Part shown: positions 24,829 to 32,852 of the stretch, piece by piece | Position numbering within the stretch: the first letter of the stretch is position 1 | Layout of the letters: every line of letters starts with the position of its first letter | Assembly: GCA_903955385.1 (NCBI GenBank) | Contig: CAJBNH010000183.1 | Location: 1-64,000 of the forward strand | Reading direction: 5' to 3' | From: an uncultured Myxococcales bacterium | GTDB taxonomy: Bacteria; Myxococcota_A; UBA9042 | DNA: 64,000 nucleotides | The notes under the pieces: generated by a model | Told to the model about the DNA's origin: nothing | Databases searched by the model: none | The model's input: only the letters and a program-made list of their open reading frames with translations | Translations under genes and position numbers: made by a program

Positions 24829-25638
24829 ATGGCGCAGGCGGTCTTCCAGAACAAGGTGGTGGTGGTGACCGGCGCTTCGGAGGGCATCGGCCGGTCTCTG
24901 GCGCTGCAGTTGGCGCCCCAGAAGCCCAAGCTGGTGCTGGCCGCCCGGACGCGGGAGCGGTTGGAGTCGCTGGCGGAGGAGTGTCGGCGTCTGGGCGCTG
25001 AGGCGCTGCCGGTTCCCACCGACGTCACCGACCCGGAGGCGTGCAAAGCGCTGATAGACCAAGCGGTTGCGGCGTTCGGCGGCGTGGACGTGTTGGTGAA
25101 CAACGCGGGCACGACGATGTGGACCCGCTTTGACGAGATCCGCGACCTGTCCATCATCGAGCGGCTGATGCGGCTGAACTTCATGGGCAGCGTCTACCCG
25201 ACCTGGCACGCCCTGCCGTACCTGAAGCGGGCCAAGGGTCGCATCGTGGTCGTGTCCAGCGTCACCGGCCTGACCGGGGTGCCGACGCGCAGTGCGTACT
25301 CGGCCACCAAGCACGCACAGGTCGGATTCTTCGATTCGCTCCGTGTCGAGCTGCGGACCGATGGCGTCACCGTGACCATCGTGTGCCCGGACTACGTCGT
25401 CAGCGACATCCACCGCCGCGCGCTGGGTCCAGACGGGCTGCCGATGGGGCGTACGACGCCGGTGGCGCGCAACGCCATGACCGCCGACGAGTGCGCCGCG
25501 TTGATGATCCCGGCGATGGAGCAGCGCGAGCGCCTGCTGATCACGTCGCGTCGCGGTCGGTTGGGGCGGTGGGCGAAGCTGGTGCTGCCCTCGCTGGTCG
25601 ACGGCGTGGCGGCCTGGGCGATCCGACAGCGTCACTAG
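24829..25638 (+). CDS. Short-chain dehydrogenase/reductase
   Basis: A 269-residue classical SDR. The cofactor motif is TGASEGIGR near residue 15; the NNAG motif is near 93. The catalytic Ser lies in VVSSVTG and the Tyr/Lys pair in YSATKHA. The residues after the first strand (AARTRERLE) suggest NADP preference. The C-terminus (VLPSLVDGVAAWAIRQRH) and overall pattern resemble DHRS7-like membrane-associated members. Substrate unknown. The ATG with GGAG upstream is preferred over an upstream GTG. It diverges from uppP. Confidence 0.93.
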   Translation: MAQAVFQNKVVVVTGASEGIGRSLALQLAPQKPKLVLAARTRERLESLAEECRRLGAEALPVPTDVTDPEACKALIDQAVAAFGGVDVLVNNAGTTMWTRFDEIRDLSIIERLMRLNFMGSVYPTWHALPYLKRAKGRIVVVSSVTGLTGVPTRSAYSATKHAQVGFFDSLRVELRTDGVTVTIVCPDYVVSDIHRRALGPDGLPMGRTTPVARNAMTADECAALMIPAMEQRERLLITSRRGRLGRWAKLVLPSLVDGVAAWAIRQRH

Positions 25639-25717
25639 CAAGCTTGGAAGCGCCCGCAGCGTCGGCCAAATCGGCGTTTTGTGGCCCGTCTCTCGCGTGG
25701 CGCTATGCTCGCCCGCC

Positions 25718-27337
25718 ATGACGCAAGAACTCGCCCTTCGCCTCCGTACCGTCGCGCTGCTGCTGGCCGCCAGCAACCTGCTGTCCCGCGTGCTGGGTTA
25801 CGGGCGCGACTGGCTGATCTCGACCAATTTCGGTGCCACGGGACTGACGGACGTCTATCAGGCGTCGTTCATGCTCCCGGACATGCTGAACCACTTGCTG
25901 GCGGGTGGCGCGCTGACGGTGTCGCTGTTGCCGCGCATGTCCGCCCTGTACGCGGCCGAGGTCCAGGTGCCCGAAGGGATGATGCCCGCCCGGGATTCCC
26001 GTGGCCTGACCCCGGGAGACCGTGCGTTCTCGGTTGTCTTCACGGTCATGCTGATTGCGGCCGCGGTGCTGATCCTGCTGGCTGAGGTGTTCGCTCAGCC
26101 GCTGGTCGCCGCCCTGTTCCACGGCTTCACGCCGGAGCAGATCGCGCGCACAACCTACCTGACGCGCATCGTGCTGCCCGCGCAATTGTTCTTTCTGTGC
26201 GGAGGGTTGGTGCAGGCCACGCTGCTCGCCCGGCAGAACTTCACGGCGATGGCGCTGACGCCCCTGTTCTACAACGCCGGCATCATCGTGGGCGGCTTGG
26301 TGGGCAGTCAGGCGGGCCAGATCGAGGGCTTCAGTTGGGGCGCCCTGGTCGGTGCCGCGGTGGGCGGTTTCGCAGTGCCGGTGTGGTCGGCGCTTGGCAA
26401 ACTCCGGTATCGCTTCGCATTTCACCCCACCGACCGCGAAGTGCGCGCCTTTCTTTGGACGGCCCTGCCGCTGATGGTGGGGGTGAGCCTGACGACCATC
26501 GACGAGTGGCTAGGCCGCTACTTCGGCTCGCAGCTGGCCGCGGGCACCATCTCGTGGCTGGCCATGGCACGGCGCGTGATGCTGGTGCCGATCGGGCTGC
26601 TGGGCGCCGCGGCGGGGCAGGCGACCGGTGCCTTCATTGCCAAGCTGTACGCAGAGAAGCGCCACGACGAGCTGGCCGAGCTGCTGGCCAAGTCGGTGGC
26701 CGCCGTGGTCGGGCTCTCGCTGTTGCTGTCCGCCTTTCTGATCGCGATGCCCGACGCCGTGATCGGCATCCTGTTCGAGTACGGGCGCTTCAAGCAGACC
26801 GACACCCTGCGCTCGGCCGCCGCCCTGGTGCCTCTGGCCGTGGGCATCGCCGCGTGGGGGGCGCAGGCGGTCCTGGCGCGCGCGTTCTACGGCACGGGCG
26901 ACACCTGGCGGCCGATGATCGCGACGTCGGTCGTGACGGTGGCCGTGCTGCCGCTGTACCAGTTTCTCGCGCTGCACCAGTCGTTCGTGGATCCGCTGGT
27001 CGGTCTGGCGCTGGCCGCCACGCTGGGCATGTTCCTGCAAGTGGTGGTGCTGGTGGTCGTGGCCCGCGAGCGGCTGGGCCTGCACCTGCGGCCCCTGCTG
27101 ACGGGCATCGGGCGCGCCCTGGCGGTGGCGACGTGCGCCGGGCTGGCGGCGTGGGCCGTCGATGTGTGGAGTGAGCAAGCGGCCTTCCTGGCGGCCGGCA
27201 AGCTGCGCTACCTGGGCCGACTGGCGATGTCGGGGTGCGCATGGGCAGTGGTCGGGCTGCTGCTGGGCGCGTGGTGGCGGATGCCGGGGATGCCGCGACA
27301 GGTCCAGGGGCTGCTGCGTCGGCTGGGCCGAGCCTGA
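25718..27337 (+). CDS. murJ: Lipid II flippase
   Basis: A 539-residue MurJ/MviN protein with about 14 membrane helices. Typical marks are the N-terminal LLSRVLGYGRDWLI with its conserved arginines, TDVYQASFMLPDMLNHLLAGGAL, and the later helix pair around GAAAGQATGAFIAKLYAE. It flips lipid-linked peptidoglycan precursors across the inner membrane. The ATG at 25718 lies 8 nt after a TATGCT box (25704-25709), and no Shine-Dalgarno is seen. It lies near other peptidoglycan genes (uppP, amidase) but on its own transcript. Confidence 0.96.
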   Translation: MTQELALRLRTVALLLAASNLLSRVLGYGRDWLISTNFGATGLTDVYQASFMLPDMLNHLLAGGALTVSLLPRMSALYAAEVQVPEGMMPARDSRGLTPGDRAFSVVFTVMLIAAAVLILLAEVFAQPLVAALFHGFTPEQIARTTYLTRIVLPAQLFFLCGGLVQATLLARQNFTAMALTPLFYNAGIIVGGLVGSQAGQIEGFSWGALVGAAVGGFAVPVWSALGKLRYRFAFHPTDREVRAFLWTALPLMVGVSLTTIDEWLGRYFGSQLAAGTISWLAMARRVMLVPIGLLGAAAGQATGAFIAKLYAEKRHDELAELLAKSVAAVVGLSLLLSAFLIAMPDAVIGILFEYGRFKQTDTLRSAAALVPLAVGIAAWGAQAVLARAFYGTGDTWRPMIATSVVTVAVLPLYQFLALHQSFVDPLVGLALAATLGMFLQVVVLVVVARERLGLHLRPLLTGIGRALAVATCAGLAAWAVDVWSEQAAFLAAGKLRYLGRLAMSGCAWAVVGLLLGAWWRMPGMPRQVQGLLRRLGRA

Positions 27338-27497
27338 TTTCCCGAGAAAACCGCGCAACTCGTCGGCGAGTCATTTCCGCGCCCATGCGGTGAAGCTGCT
27401 GAAAAAGATGAGGATTCTTCGCGCTTGCATGCGCTGGCCGGGAACGGTACGTTGCTGTCCAACCGCCCAACGTGGCCGGCCGGAATTGGAGTTCACC

Positions 27498-28874
27498 ATG
27501 CCTCTGCTGCGGCTCACCTTCACGTTGTCCCTGCTGCTTGCTCTGGTTCTTCCGCTTGCCGCCTGCGGTGGCGACGACGTGTGCACAGAGCACGGTGCCG
27601 TCACGGTCTGCGGTGACTTCGGCGAGCCGCTGTACGTGGCCCAGCTGGGCGGCGCGACGCAGTGGCCCCCAGTCGCCGTCGAAACCGGTCGGCTGTTGGT
27701 GGCGCGCGGCACCACACTGGTCGAGATCGATGCCAAGGGCACGGTGCACACGCTGCAGCAGGTCGGCGAGACGCTGACGGCACCTTCGACCGACGGCAAA
27801 GGCACGATCTTCGGCGTCAGCTCTGGCGCCAACGGCGCGACGGTGCGCTCTTGGACGGGGATGGAGACGGCGACCCCCGGCTGGACGCGTTCCCTGCCCG
27901 GCACCGCCCTCGGCTCTCCGCCGTCGGTCAGCGACGGTCAGGTGTATGCGGCAGTGCGCGAGGGCAACGGCCACGGCACGCTGTACACCATCGGCCGTGA
28001 GGATGGCGCAATCCTGCGTGTTCGCGAGGGTTCTTCCCAGGCGGCCGTCGTGCCCGACGGCACGCTGCGCTACCTGACGACCCCCAACGGCACGGACGGC
28101 TTCGCCGGTGCGCCCATTTACGCGAGTCTGGTCGCTGAGCATCCCGACGGCAGCGTGGCTTGGACCGTCGCGGAGCCGCAGGGCATCGTGGACTTCGCCC
28201 CCGGACCCAACGGCGACACGTTCTACGTCACCGGTGGTGTCCACGTGCTCAAGCGCGTCACGGGTCTGGGTCAGGTCGCGTGGTCGTTCAACCCGCCGTG
28301 CGCGAACTGCACCGTTGCTGCCGCACCGACCGTCAGCGAAGACGTCGTCTACTTCCCGGTGTGGGAGGAGCACCAGCAGGAGTTCATCGACCCCCTGTTC
28401 GCCCTGAACATTGCCGACGGCTCGCAGCGCTGGGTGTACGACGGCTTCTCCAGCCGATCGAACAGCTTCTCGCCCGGCAAGCTTCTGAATCCCTTTGGCT
28501 TTACTCAGGCACCGGTCAGCACCACCGACGTCAAGCACCACCCCGCCGGTCGCCCGGTGATGGCGCAGGACGGCACGCTGTACGTCTCGACCGACGGCTC
28601 CGTCGCCGCGTTGGACAAGAACGGCTACATGATTGGTCTGGCGATGTACGACGCCACGGCGGGAGAAGTGATGCTCGAGGCGCACTTGGGCGATGCGGCA
28701 ACCAGCTGGATCAACCCCGGCATCCGCCCGTCTCCCGTGCTGGGTCCCGACGGCACGCTGTACGTGTGGGACGGCGTCGCCGTGCACGCGTTCGCTACCG
28801 GCCGCAAGGCAGAGACCTCAGCGTGGATCGCGCCCTTCGGCGGCCCGGACAACGCCGGTCGCGTCCCGAAGTAG
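27498..28874 (+). CDS. PQQ-like beta-propeller lipoprotein
   Basis: A 458-residue lipoprotein (signal ending LPLAAC, lipid Cys about 22). The mature part is built of repeated propeller blades of the outer-membrane BamB / PQQ-binding-like type, for example PSVSDGQVYAAVREG, PTVSEDVVYFPVWEE, PVMAQDGTLYVSTDGS and PVLGPDGTLYVWDGV. It lacks obvious quinone-binding residues and more likely serves a scaffolding or sensing role at the envelope. GGAG precedes the ATG. A 5-bp hairpin (27358-27371) lies between it and murJ. Confidence 0.85.
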   Translation: MPLLRLTFTLSLLLALVLPLAACGGDDVCTEHGAVTVCGDFGEPLYVAQLGGATQWPPVAVETGRLLVARGTTLVEIDAKGTVHTLQQVGETLTAPSTDGKGTIFGVSSGANGATVRSWTGMETATPGWTRSLPGTALGSPPSVSDGQVYAAVREGNGHGTLYTIGREDGAILRVREGSSQAAVVPDGTLRYLTTPNGTDGFAGAPIYASLVAEHPDGSVAWTVAEPQGIVDFAPGPNGDTFYVTGGVHVLKRVTGLGQVAWSFNPPCANCTVAAAPTVSEDVVYFPVWEEHQQEFIDPLFALNIADGSQRWVYDGFSSRSNSFSPGKLLNPFGFTQAPVSTTDVKHHPAGRPVMAQDGTLYVSTDGSVAALDKNGYMIGLAMYDATAGEVMLEAHLGDAATSWINPGIRPSPVLGPDGTLYVWDGVAVHAFATGRKAETSAWIAPFGGPDNAGRVPK

Positions 28875-28930
28875 CGGTTGCGGCCCCTGCGCCAATTCGC
28901 CAGCTCTTCTCGTGTGGACGGCGGGTTGCA

Positions 28931-28960
28931 TTGACCCCCGGCAGAGCCGGTCGCTAGACT
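28931..28960 (+). promoter_or_regulatory. Candidate promoter of the 28968 lipoprotein gene
   Basis: TTGACC (28931-28936), 18 bp, TAGACT (28955-28960); the ATG at 28968 starts 7 nt after the -10, as for a leaderless mRNA. Confidence 0.6.
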
Positions 28961-28967
28961 GGCCCCC

Positions 28968-29723
28968 ATGCTCGACCCCCAACGCTATCTCGCTCGCGTC
29001 GGCCTTGCGGCGGCGGCCATGGCGCTTGTCGTCGGCTGCCGGACGTCGTCGCAGGTTGTCGAGGCTTCGCCGGATGATCCGGGTTTCCAAGGGTTGCGCT
29101 ATCCGGCGCCTGAACCCTCGTCTCCTTCGGACCGCCTGCCCCCTCCGCCCACGCCGGGCGAGGGGATGGTCGAGGCTGCCCCTGCGCCGCCGGGTGTCGC
29201 CGCCCCCGACGAAGGCTTGGCCGAGGCCGTGCAGAACGCCGCCGTCCGCGACCAGGAGACTGAGCGGCTGGCAAGAGGCTACTTCGTGCTGGTCGAGGCG
29301 CTGTACCGCATGAGCTCGGCGCGGTCAGCCACCGACGGAGAGACGTACGACCCCCTGCCGCTGTCGCGCCTGCACGCTGATTTGGTCAACGAATTGAACG
29401 ATCTGGCGCGGCGAGCGGCCGTTCTGCAGGCCCGGTACCTCGAGATCGCCACGCAGCAGTCGATCGACCTTGCCGGCGACGACGAAGCCCCCGGCCGCGC
29501 GGGCAGGGTTCGCTTCTACTTTCGCATGACGACGTGCGTTCGCCGCGACACCGAGGACCGCGCCAGCGACGGAGAGCGGCACCTGAAGTCCGTGGCATCC
29601 GGTGTCGGGGACGACCCGCCCGCCAGTCCGGCACAGACCGTCAAGCGACATGCCAACGATCTCAAGCGATTGGCTCACACGCTGGAGTGCTCCCGCTTGG
29701 TTTCCCGGTCGCTGGGGCACTGA
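28968..29723 (+). CDS. Lipoprotein of unknown function
   Basis: A 251-residue protein with a lipoprotein signal ending MALVVGC (lipid Cys about 24), a Pro/Ser/Glu-rich linker (about 40-95) and a mostly helical C-terminal domain (about 95-250) that starts QETERLARGYFVLVEALYRM. It has two cysteines (TTCVRR, LECSRL) that could pair. No family recognised. There is no ribosome-binding site and the promoter -10 is 7 nt upstream. It ends 37 nt before mutM. Confidence 0.75.
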   Translation: MLDPQRYLARVGLAAAAMALVVGCRTSSQVVEASPDDPGFQGLRYPAPEPSSPSDRLPPPPTPGEGMVEAAPAPPGVAAPDEGLAEAVQNAAVRDQETERLARGYFVLVEALYRMSSARSATDGETYDPLPLSRLHADLVNELNDLARRAAVLQARYLEIATQQSIDLAGDDEAPGRAGRVRFYFRMTTCVRRDTEDRASDGERHLKSVASGVGDDPPASPAQTVKRHANDLKRLAHTLECSRLVSRSLGH

Positions 29724-29760
29724 CCTTCCGTATCCCGCTGCATCGAGAGAACCGCAAGCC

Positions 29761-30615
29761 ATGCCCGAACTTCCCGAAGTCGAGACCGTTCGCCGTCATC
29801 TGGCCGCGTGCCTGCCCGACCAGCGCATCGTGGGAGTCGACCTGCGGCGTGAGGACTTGCGGTATCCCATTCCGGTGCGCGAGGTGCAGTCCCTGGTCGG
29901 TGCGACCCTGCACGACGTCCGGCGTCGGGCCAAGTACCTGCTGCTGGACGCGAAACTGCCGCGCGGGCTGCCGCGGGTGGTGCTGGTGCATCTGGGCATG
30001 AGTGGGCGGCTGTTTCACGAGGTTGGCGAGCCACCAGAGTGGCGTTTGCACGAGCATTTCCGCTTCCGCCTGACGGGCGACCACGGCCCGAGTGTCCTTC
30101 GGTACGTCGATCCGCGGCGCTTTGGCGCGCTGGACGTGATGCTGGCGCGCGACGAACCGACGCACCCGCTGCTTGCGTCGCTGGGGCCAGAGCCGCTGGA
30201 CGACCTGACGGCAGCCGGTCTGGCGCAGCAGGCAGAGACCTGTCGCATCGCGGTCAAGGCCTTCCTGATGGACAGCCGGCGGGTCGTGGGCGTGGGCAAC
30301 ATCTACGCGAGCGAGGCGTGTTTCCACGCCGGCGTGCACCCGCTGCGCCCGGCTTGCAGCCTGAGTCTGGCGGAGTGGCAGCGCGTGGTGGTCGGCGTGC
30401 GCGAGGTGCTTTGGGCTGCCATCCGTGCGGGGGGCTCGACGCTGCGCGACTTCGTGGGCGGCGACTCGATGCCGGGCTCGTACCAACAGGAATTCGCCGT
30501 CTACGGGCAAGCGGGCGCGCCTTGTCGCCGCTGTCCGCCGTGCAACCATGCCGTGGTCGAGCGGGTGGTGTTGGGAACGCGGGCGACATACTTCTGCGAG
30601 GGCTGCCAGAAGTAG
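29761..30615 (+). CDS. mutM: Formamidopyrimidine-DNA glycosylase
   Basis: A 284-residue Fpg/MutM base-excision repair enzyme removing 8-oxoguanine and formamidopyrimidines. The N-terminal catalytic PELPEVETVRRHL is intact (Pro1/Glu2 after Met removal). The conserved lysine lies in RRRAKYLLL, with HLGMSGRLF next to it, and the helix-two-turn-helix region is VVGVGNIYASEACF. The C-terminal zinc finger has Cys pairs CRRC and CEGC and the arginine in GTRATYFC. Length is slightly above average. The frame extends upstream, but the PELPE start fixes the ATG. Confidence 0.97.
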   Translation: MPELPEVETVRRHLAACLPDQRIVGVDLRREDLRYPIPVREVQSLVGATLHDVRRRAKYLLLDAKLPRGLPRVVLVHLGMSGRLFHEVGEPPEWRLHEHFRFRLTGDHGPSVLRYVDPRRFGALDVMLARDEPTHPLLASLGPEPLDDLTAAGLAQQAETCRIAVKAFLMDSRRVVGVGNIYASEACFHAGVHPLRPACSLSLAEWQRVVVGVREVLWAAIRAGGSTLRDFVGGDSMPGSYQQEFAVYGQAGAPCRRCPPCNHAVVERVVLGTRATYFCEGCQK

Positions 30616-30624
30616 CCGGTCGGA

Positions 30625-30933
30625 TCAGCGCGGTGGCGGATCCGGGCGTCGCTGGTCCGGCGGTGTCGGCTGGCCGAGTTCGCCCGCCTTGTCCTTGTAC
30701 TCCACAGCCTTGTCCTTGAGTTCCCCGGCCTTGTGCTGCATGTCGGCGGCGGCTTCCTTGGCCTGGTCGACCGCCTTGTCGTCCAACAGCAGCACCATCG
30801 CGCCCAGCGCCAGCAGCGTGCACAGCAGGGCCACGATCAGGTGCTTGGTGGCCTTGAACAGTAGCCAGCCAGCGACAATGATCACGATTGCGATCGCGAG
30901 GTTGCGCGGGGTCAGGTAGGTGGTCCAGTGCAT
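30625..30933 (-). CDS. Small membrane protein with charged tail
   Basis: A 102-residue protein with two membrane helices (about 11-27 and 32-50) and a cytoplasmic or periplasmic amphipathic, Lys/Asp/Glu/Ala-rich helix (about 52-85), ending in a Pro/Arg-rich tail. The tail repeats KDKAxE-type units and resembles late-embryogenesis or YtxH-like helices. Function unknown. It lies 24 nt downstream of the pgi start region on the opposite flank and 9 bp from the convergent mutM stop. Confidence 0.7.
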   Translation of the reverse strand: MHWTTYLTPRNLAIAIVIIVAGWLLFKATKHLIVALLCTLLALGAMVLLLDDKAVDQAKEAAADMQHKAGELKDKAVEYKDKAGELGQPTPPDQRRPDPPPR

Positions 30934-30957
30934 GGGCGGCTCCGGGGTTCGGCGGGG

Positions 30958-32598
30958 TCAGGCTTGGGGGGAAGGCACCAACTCGGCGACCACGACGGGC
31001 TTGCCGCGCTGCATCAGCACCGTCACATCGCCCTGAGCTTGCGCTTGCACCAGCCGGGCAAACCCAAAATCAGCTTGCGGAATGGCGATATCCGCAACGT
31101 CGGTGCGCCCCGCGTCGGTGACCACGACAAACAGCCCGCGCGGCACGCCACCCTTGTGGAACTGGCCGGTCGAGTGCAGATAGCGCGGTCCGACCTGCAC
31201 GACCACGGCCGCTTCCGTGCGCGCTTGCAGCGCCTGACGCAGGGCCTCGAGCCGTTGCAGGTTGCCCTGCGTCGGTGCCAGCCACGCCAGCACGGCCAAG
31301 TAGTCGTCGGTGGGCAAACTCGCCAGCTCTTGCGACAGGGCGCCGGGCAGCTCGTTCAATGACGCGATTCGCAGTCGGCGGGTGGGCTCTACCGGCACCA
31401 GCTGGCCCCCCAGAATCGCGGCGGTCGCGGTCTTGGCAGACGTGACGTCGGGCTCGTCGAACGGATTGATGCCCAGCAGCCAGCCGGCCACCGTCGTGGC
31501 GAACTCCCAGCGCACGACCTCGGTCCACAGGTCCGCGACCTCCGGCATCACCTCGGCCGATTGGGGGATGCCCGCGGCCGTGGCCCGCAGCAGGAACTCC
31601 TCGTCGGGCTTGGCGAATGTCGTCAGTCCGACCACTACGGCGTGGGCCAACCGCTGCTCCAGGTGCGCGCCAGCGCCCTCGACGCCGCCCAACACGGGCA
31701 GGACCCCGGTGCCCAGCTTGCCCGTCGACTCACCGACCAACTGTTCGATCCAACTGCCGAATCCCTTGACATCCTTGCCCAATGCCAGCCGCATCTGCCA
31801 ACGACCGGTCTGCTGCGCGGCGGCCAGAAACGCGCCCAGACGTGCCCCCGGATTCAGACGCGGGTCCTCTTCACGGCACTCCGTCAGCATCGCATCGACC
31901 CGGTCCAATGCATCCTGCAGGGCCACACCCGCCAGCGCTGCCGGCACCAGACCGAACAGACTGGCCGCCGAAAACCGACCGCCGATGTCGGCCGGATTCA
32001 GGAACACCTCGCGGAAGCCCTGCGCGCGCGCCACAGACTCCAGCCCCGAACCTGCGTCCGTGATGGCGACGAAGTGGTTGCCGTCGTCGAAGGCGTGTCG
32101 CAACGCCTTGTACGCACTGAGGGTTTCGAGCGTGCCGCCTGACTTTGTCGCGACAACGAACAAGGTCTTGCCCTCGCGGCACCACGTGATCCAGTCGGCG
32201 ATGGCTTCGGGATGCGTGCTGTCGCACACGCGAATCGGCAGACCCCGCTTGCCTCGCAGGTGACGCCCCACGACCTCGGGCCATAGGCTGGAACCGCCCA
32301 TGCCGACCACCAACACGCGGTCGTAGCCCTGCCGCTCGACGACCCGTGCCAGCACGGCCAGACGTTCGACCTGATCGCGCATCGTCTGGACCGAGAACAG
32401 CCAGCCCAGTCGGTTTCGCACCGCGCGGGCGACCGCCGGGTCCTCGCTGAACAGGGCGCCATCGCGCTGCCAGATGCGCACGATGGCTTTGGCCTGGTCC
32501 AGCTTGTCCAGATGCTGCTCCACCAGACGGTCCAAGTCGGTCAGGTCGTCGCGCACGGGACCGGAAGTCTCTGCATCCAGTAGTAATTCGGTCGCCAT
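30958..32598 (-). CDS. pgi: Glucose-6-phosphate isomerase (SIS fold, Tal-Pgi type)
   Basis: A 546-residue phosphoglucose isomerase interconverting glucose-6-phosphate and fructose-6-phosphate. The two SIS domains are recognisable: VLVVGMGGSSLWPEVVGR with the phosphate loop, FVVATKSGGTLETLS, and the late active-site block LHSTGQFHKGGVPRGLF. The sequence is of the type found fused behind transaldolase in many bacteria, but here the transaldolase half is absent and the protein starts MATELLLD. The open frame upstream of this ATG runs through the intergenic region and is rejected. Confidence 0.93.
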   Translation of the reverse strand: MATELLLDAETSGPVRDDLTDLDRLVEQHLDKLDQAKAIVRIWQRDGALFSEDPAVARAVRNRLGWLFSVQTMRDQVERLAVLARVVERQGYDRVLVVGMGGSSLWPEVVGRHLRGKRGLPIRVCDSTHPEAIADWITWCREGKTLFVVATKSGGTLETLSAYKALRHAFDDGNHFVAITDAGSGLESVARAQGFREVFLNPADIGGRFSAASLFGLVPAALAGVALQDALDRVDAMLTECREEDPRLNPGARLGAFLAAAQQTGRWQMRLALGKDVKGFGSWIEQLVGESTGKLGTGVLPVLGGVEGAGAHLEQRLAHAVVVGLTTFAKPDEEFLLRATAAGIPQSAEVMPEVADLWTEVVRWEFATTVAGWLLGINPFDEPDVTSAKTATAAILGGQLVPVEPTRRLRIASLNELPGALSQELASLPTDDYLAVLAWLAPTQGNLQRLEALRQALQARTEAAVVVQVGPRYLHSTGQFHKGGVPRGLFVVVTDAGRTDVADIAIPQADFGFARLVQAQAQGDVTVLMQRGKPVVVAELVPSPQA

Positions 32599-32747
32599 GT
32601 GGGGGCTCCTGTCTGGGTTCGGGGGCGGTCCGTCGTAGCTTCGCCGGGGACGGACGGCACACAAGCCTACACCGCGCGACCGGTCGGTGTCTGCCCCGTC
32701 GGCGGCGGGCAGAGTCACCGACGTCGTCGCGCAAATCCCCGCGATTC

Positions 32748-32776
32748 TTGATCGTCTGCCGCCCGGGACGTAGCCT
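32748..32776 (+). promoter_or_regulatory. Candidate promoter of the ankyrin-RCC1 gene
   Basis: TTGATC (32748-32753), 17 bp, TAGCCT (32771-32776), 76 nt upstream of the ATG. Confidence 0.55.
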
Positions 32777-32852
32777 GTTGGGGTCATTTGGCGTGGTCGT
32801 TCCGCAGCTTGCGCGTCCGGCCACACGCGTTGTGCCATTCCGGGGAGGGCCC

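Noticed and set aside
27358-27371. ACTCG-TCGG-CGAGT hairpin after murJ as a terminator
   Set aside because: Only five base pairs and only three T after it; not supportable as an intrinsic terminator.
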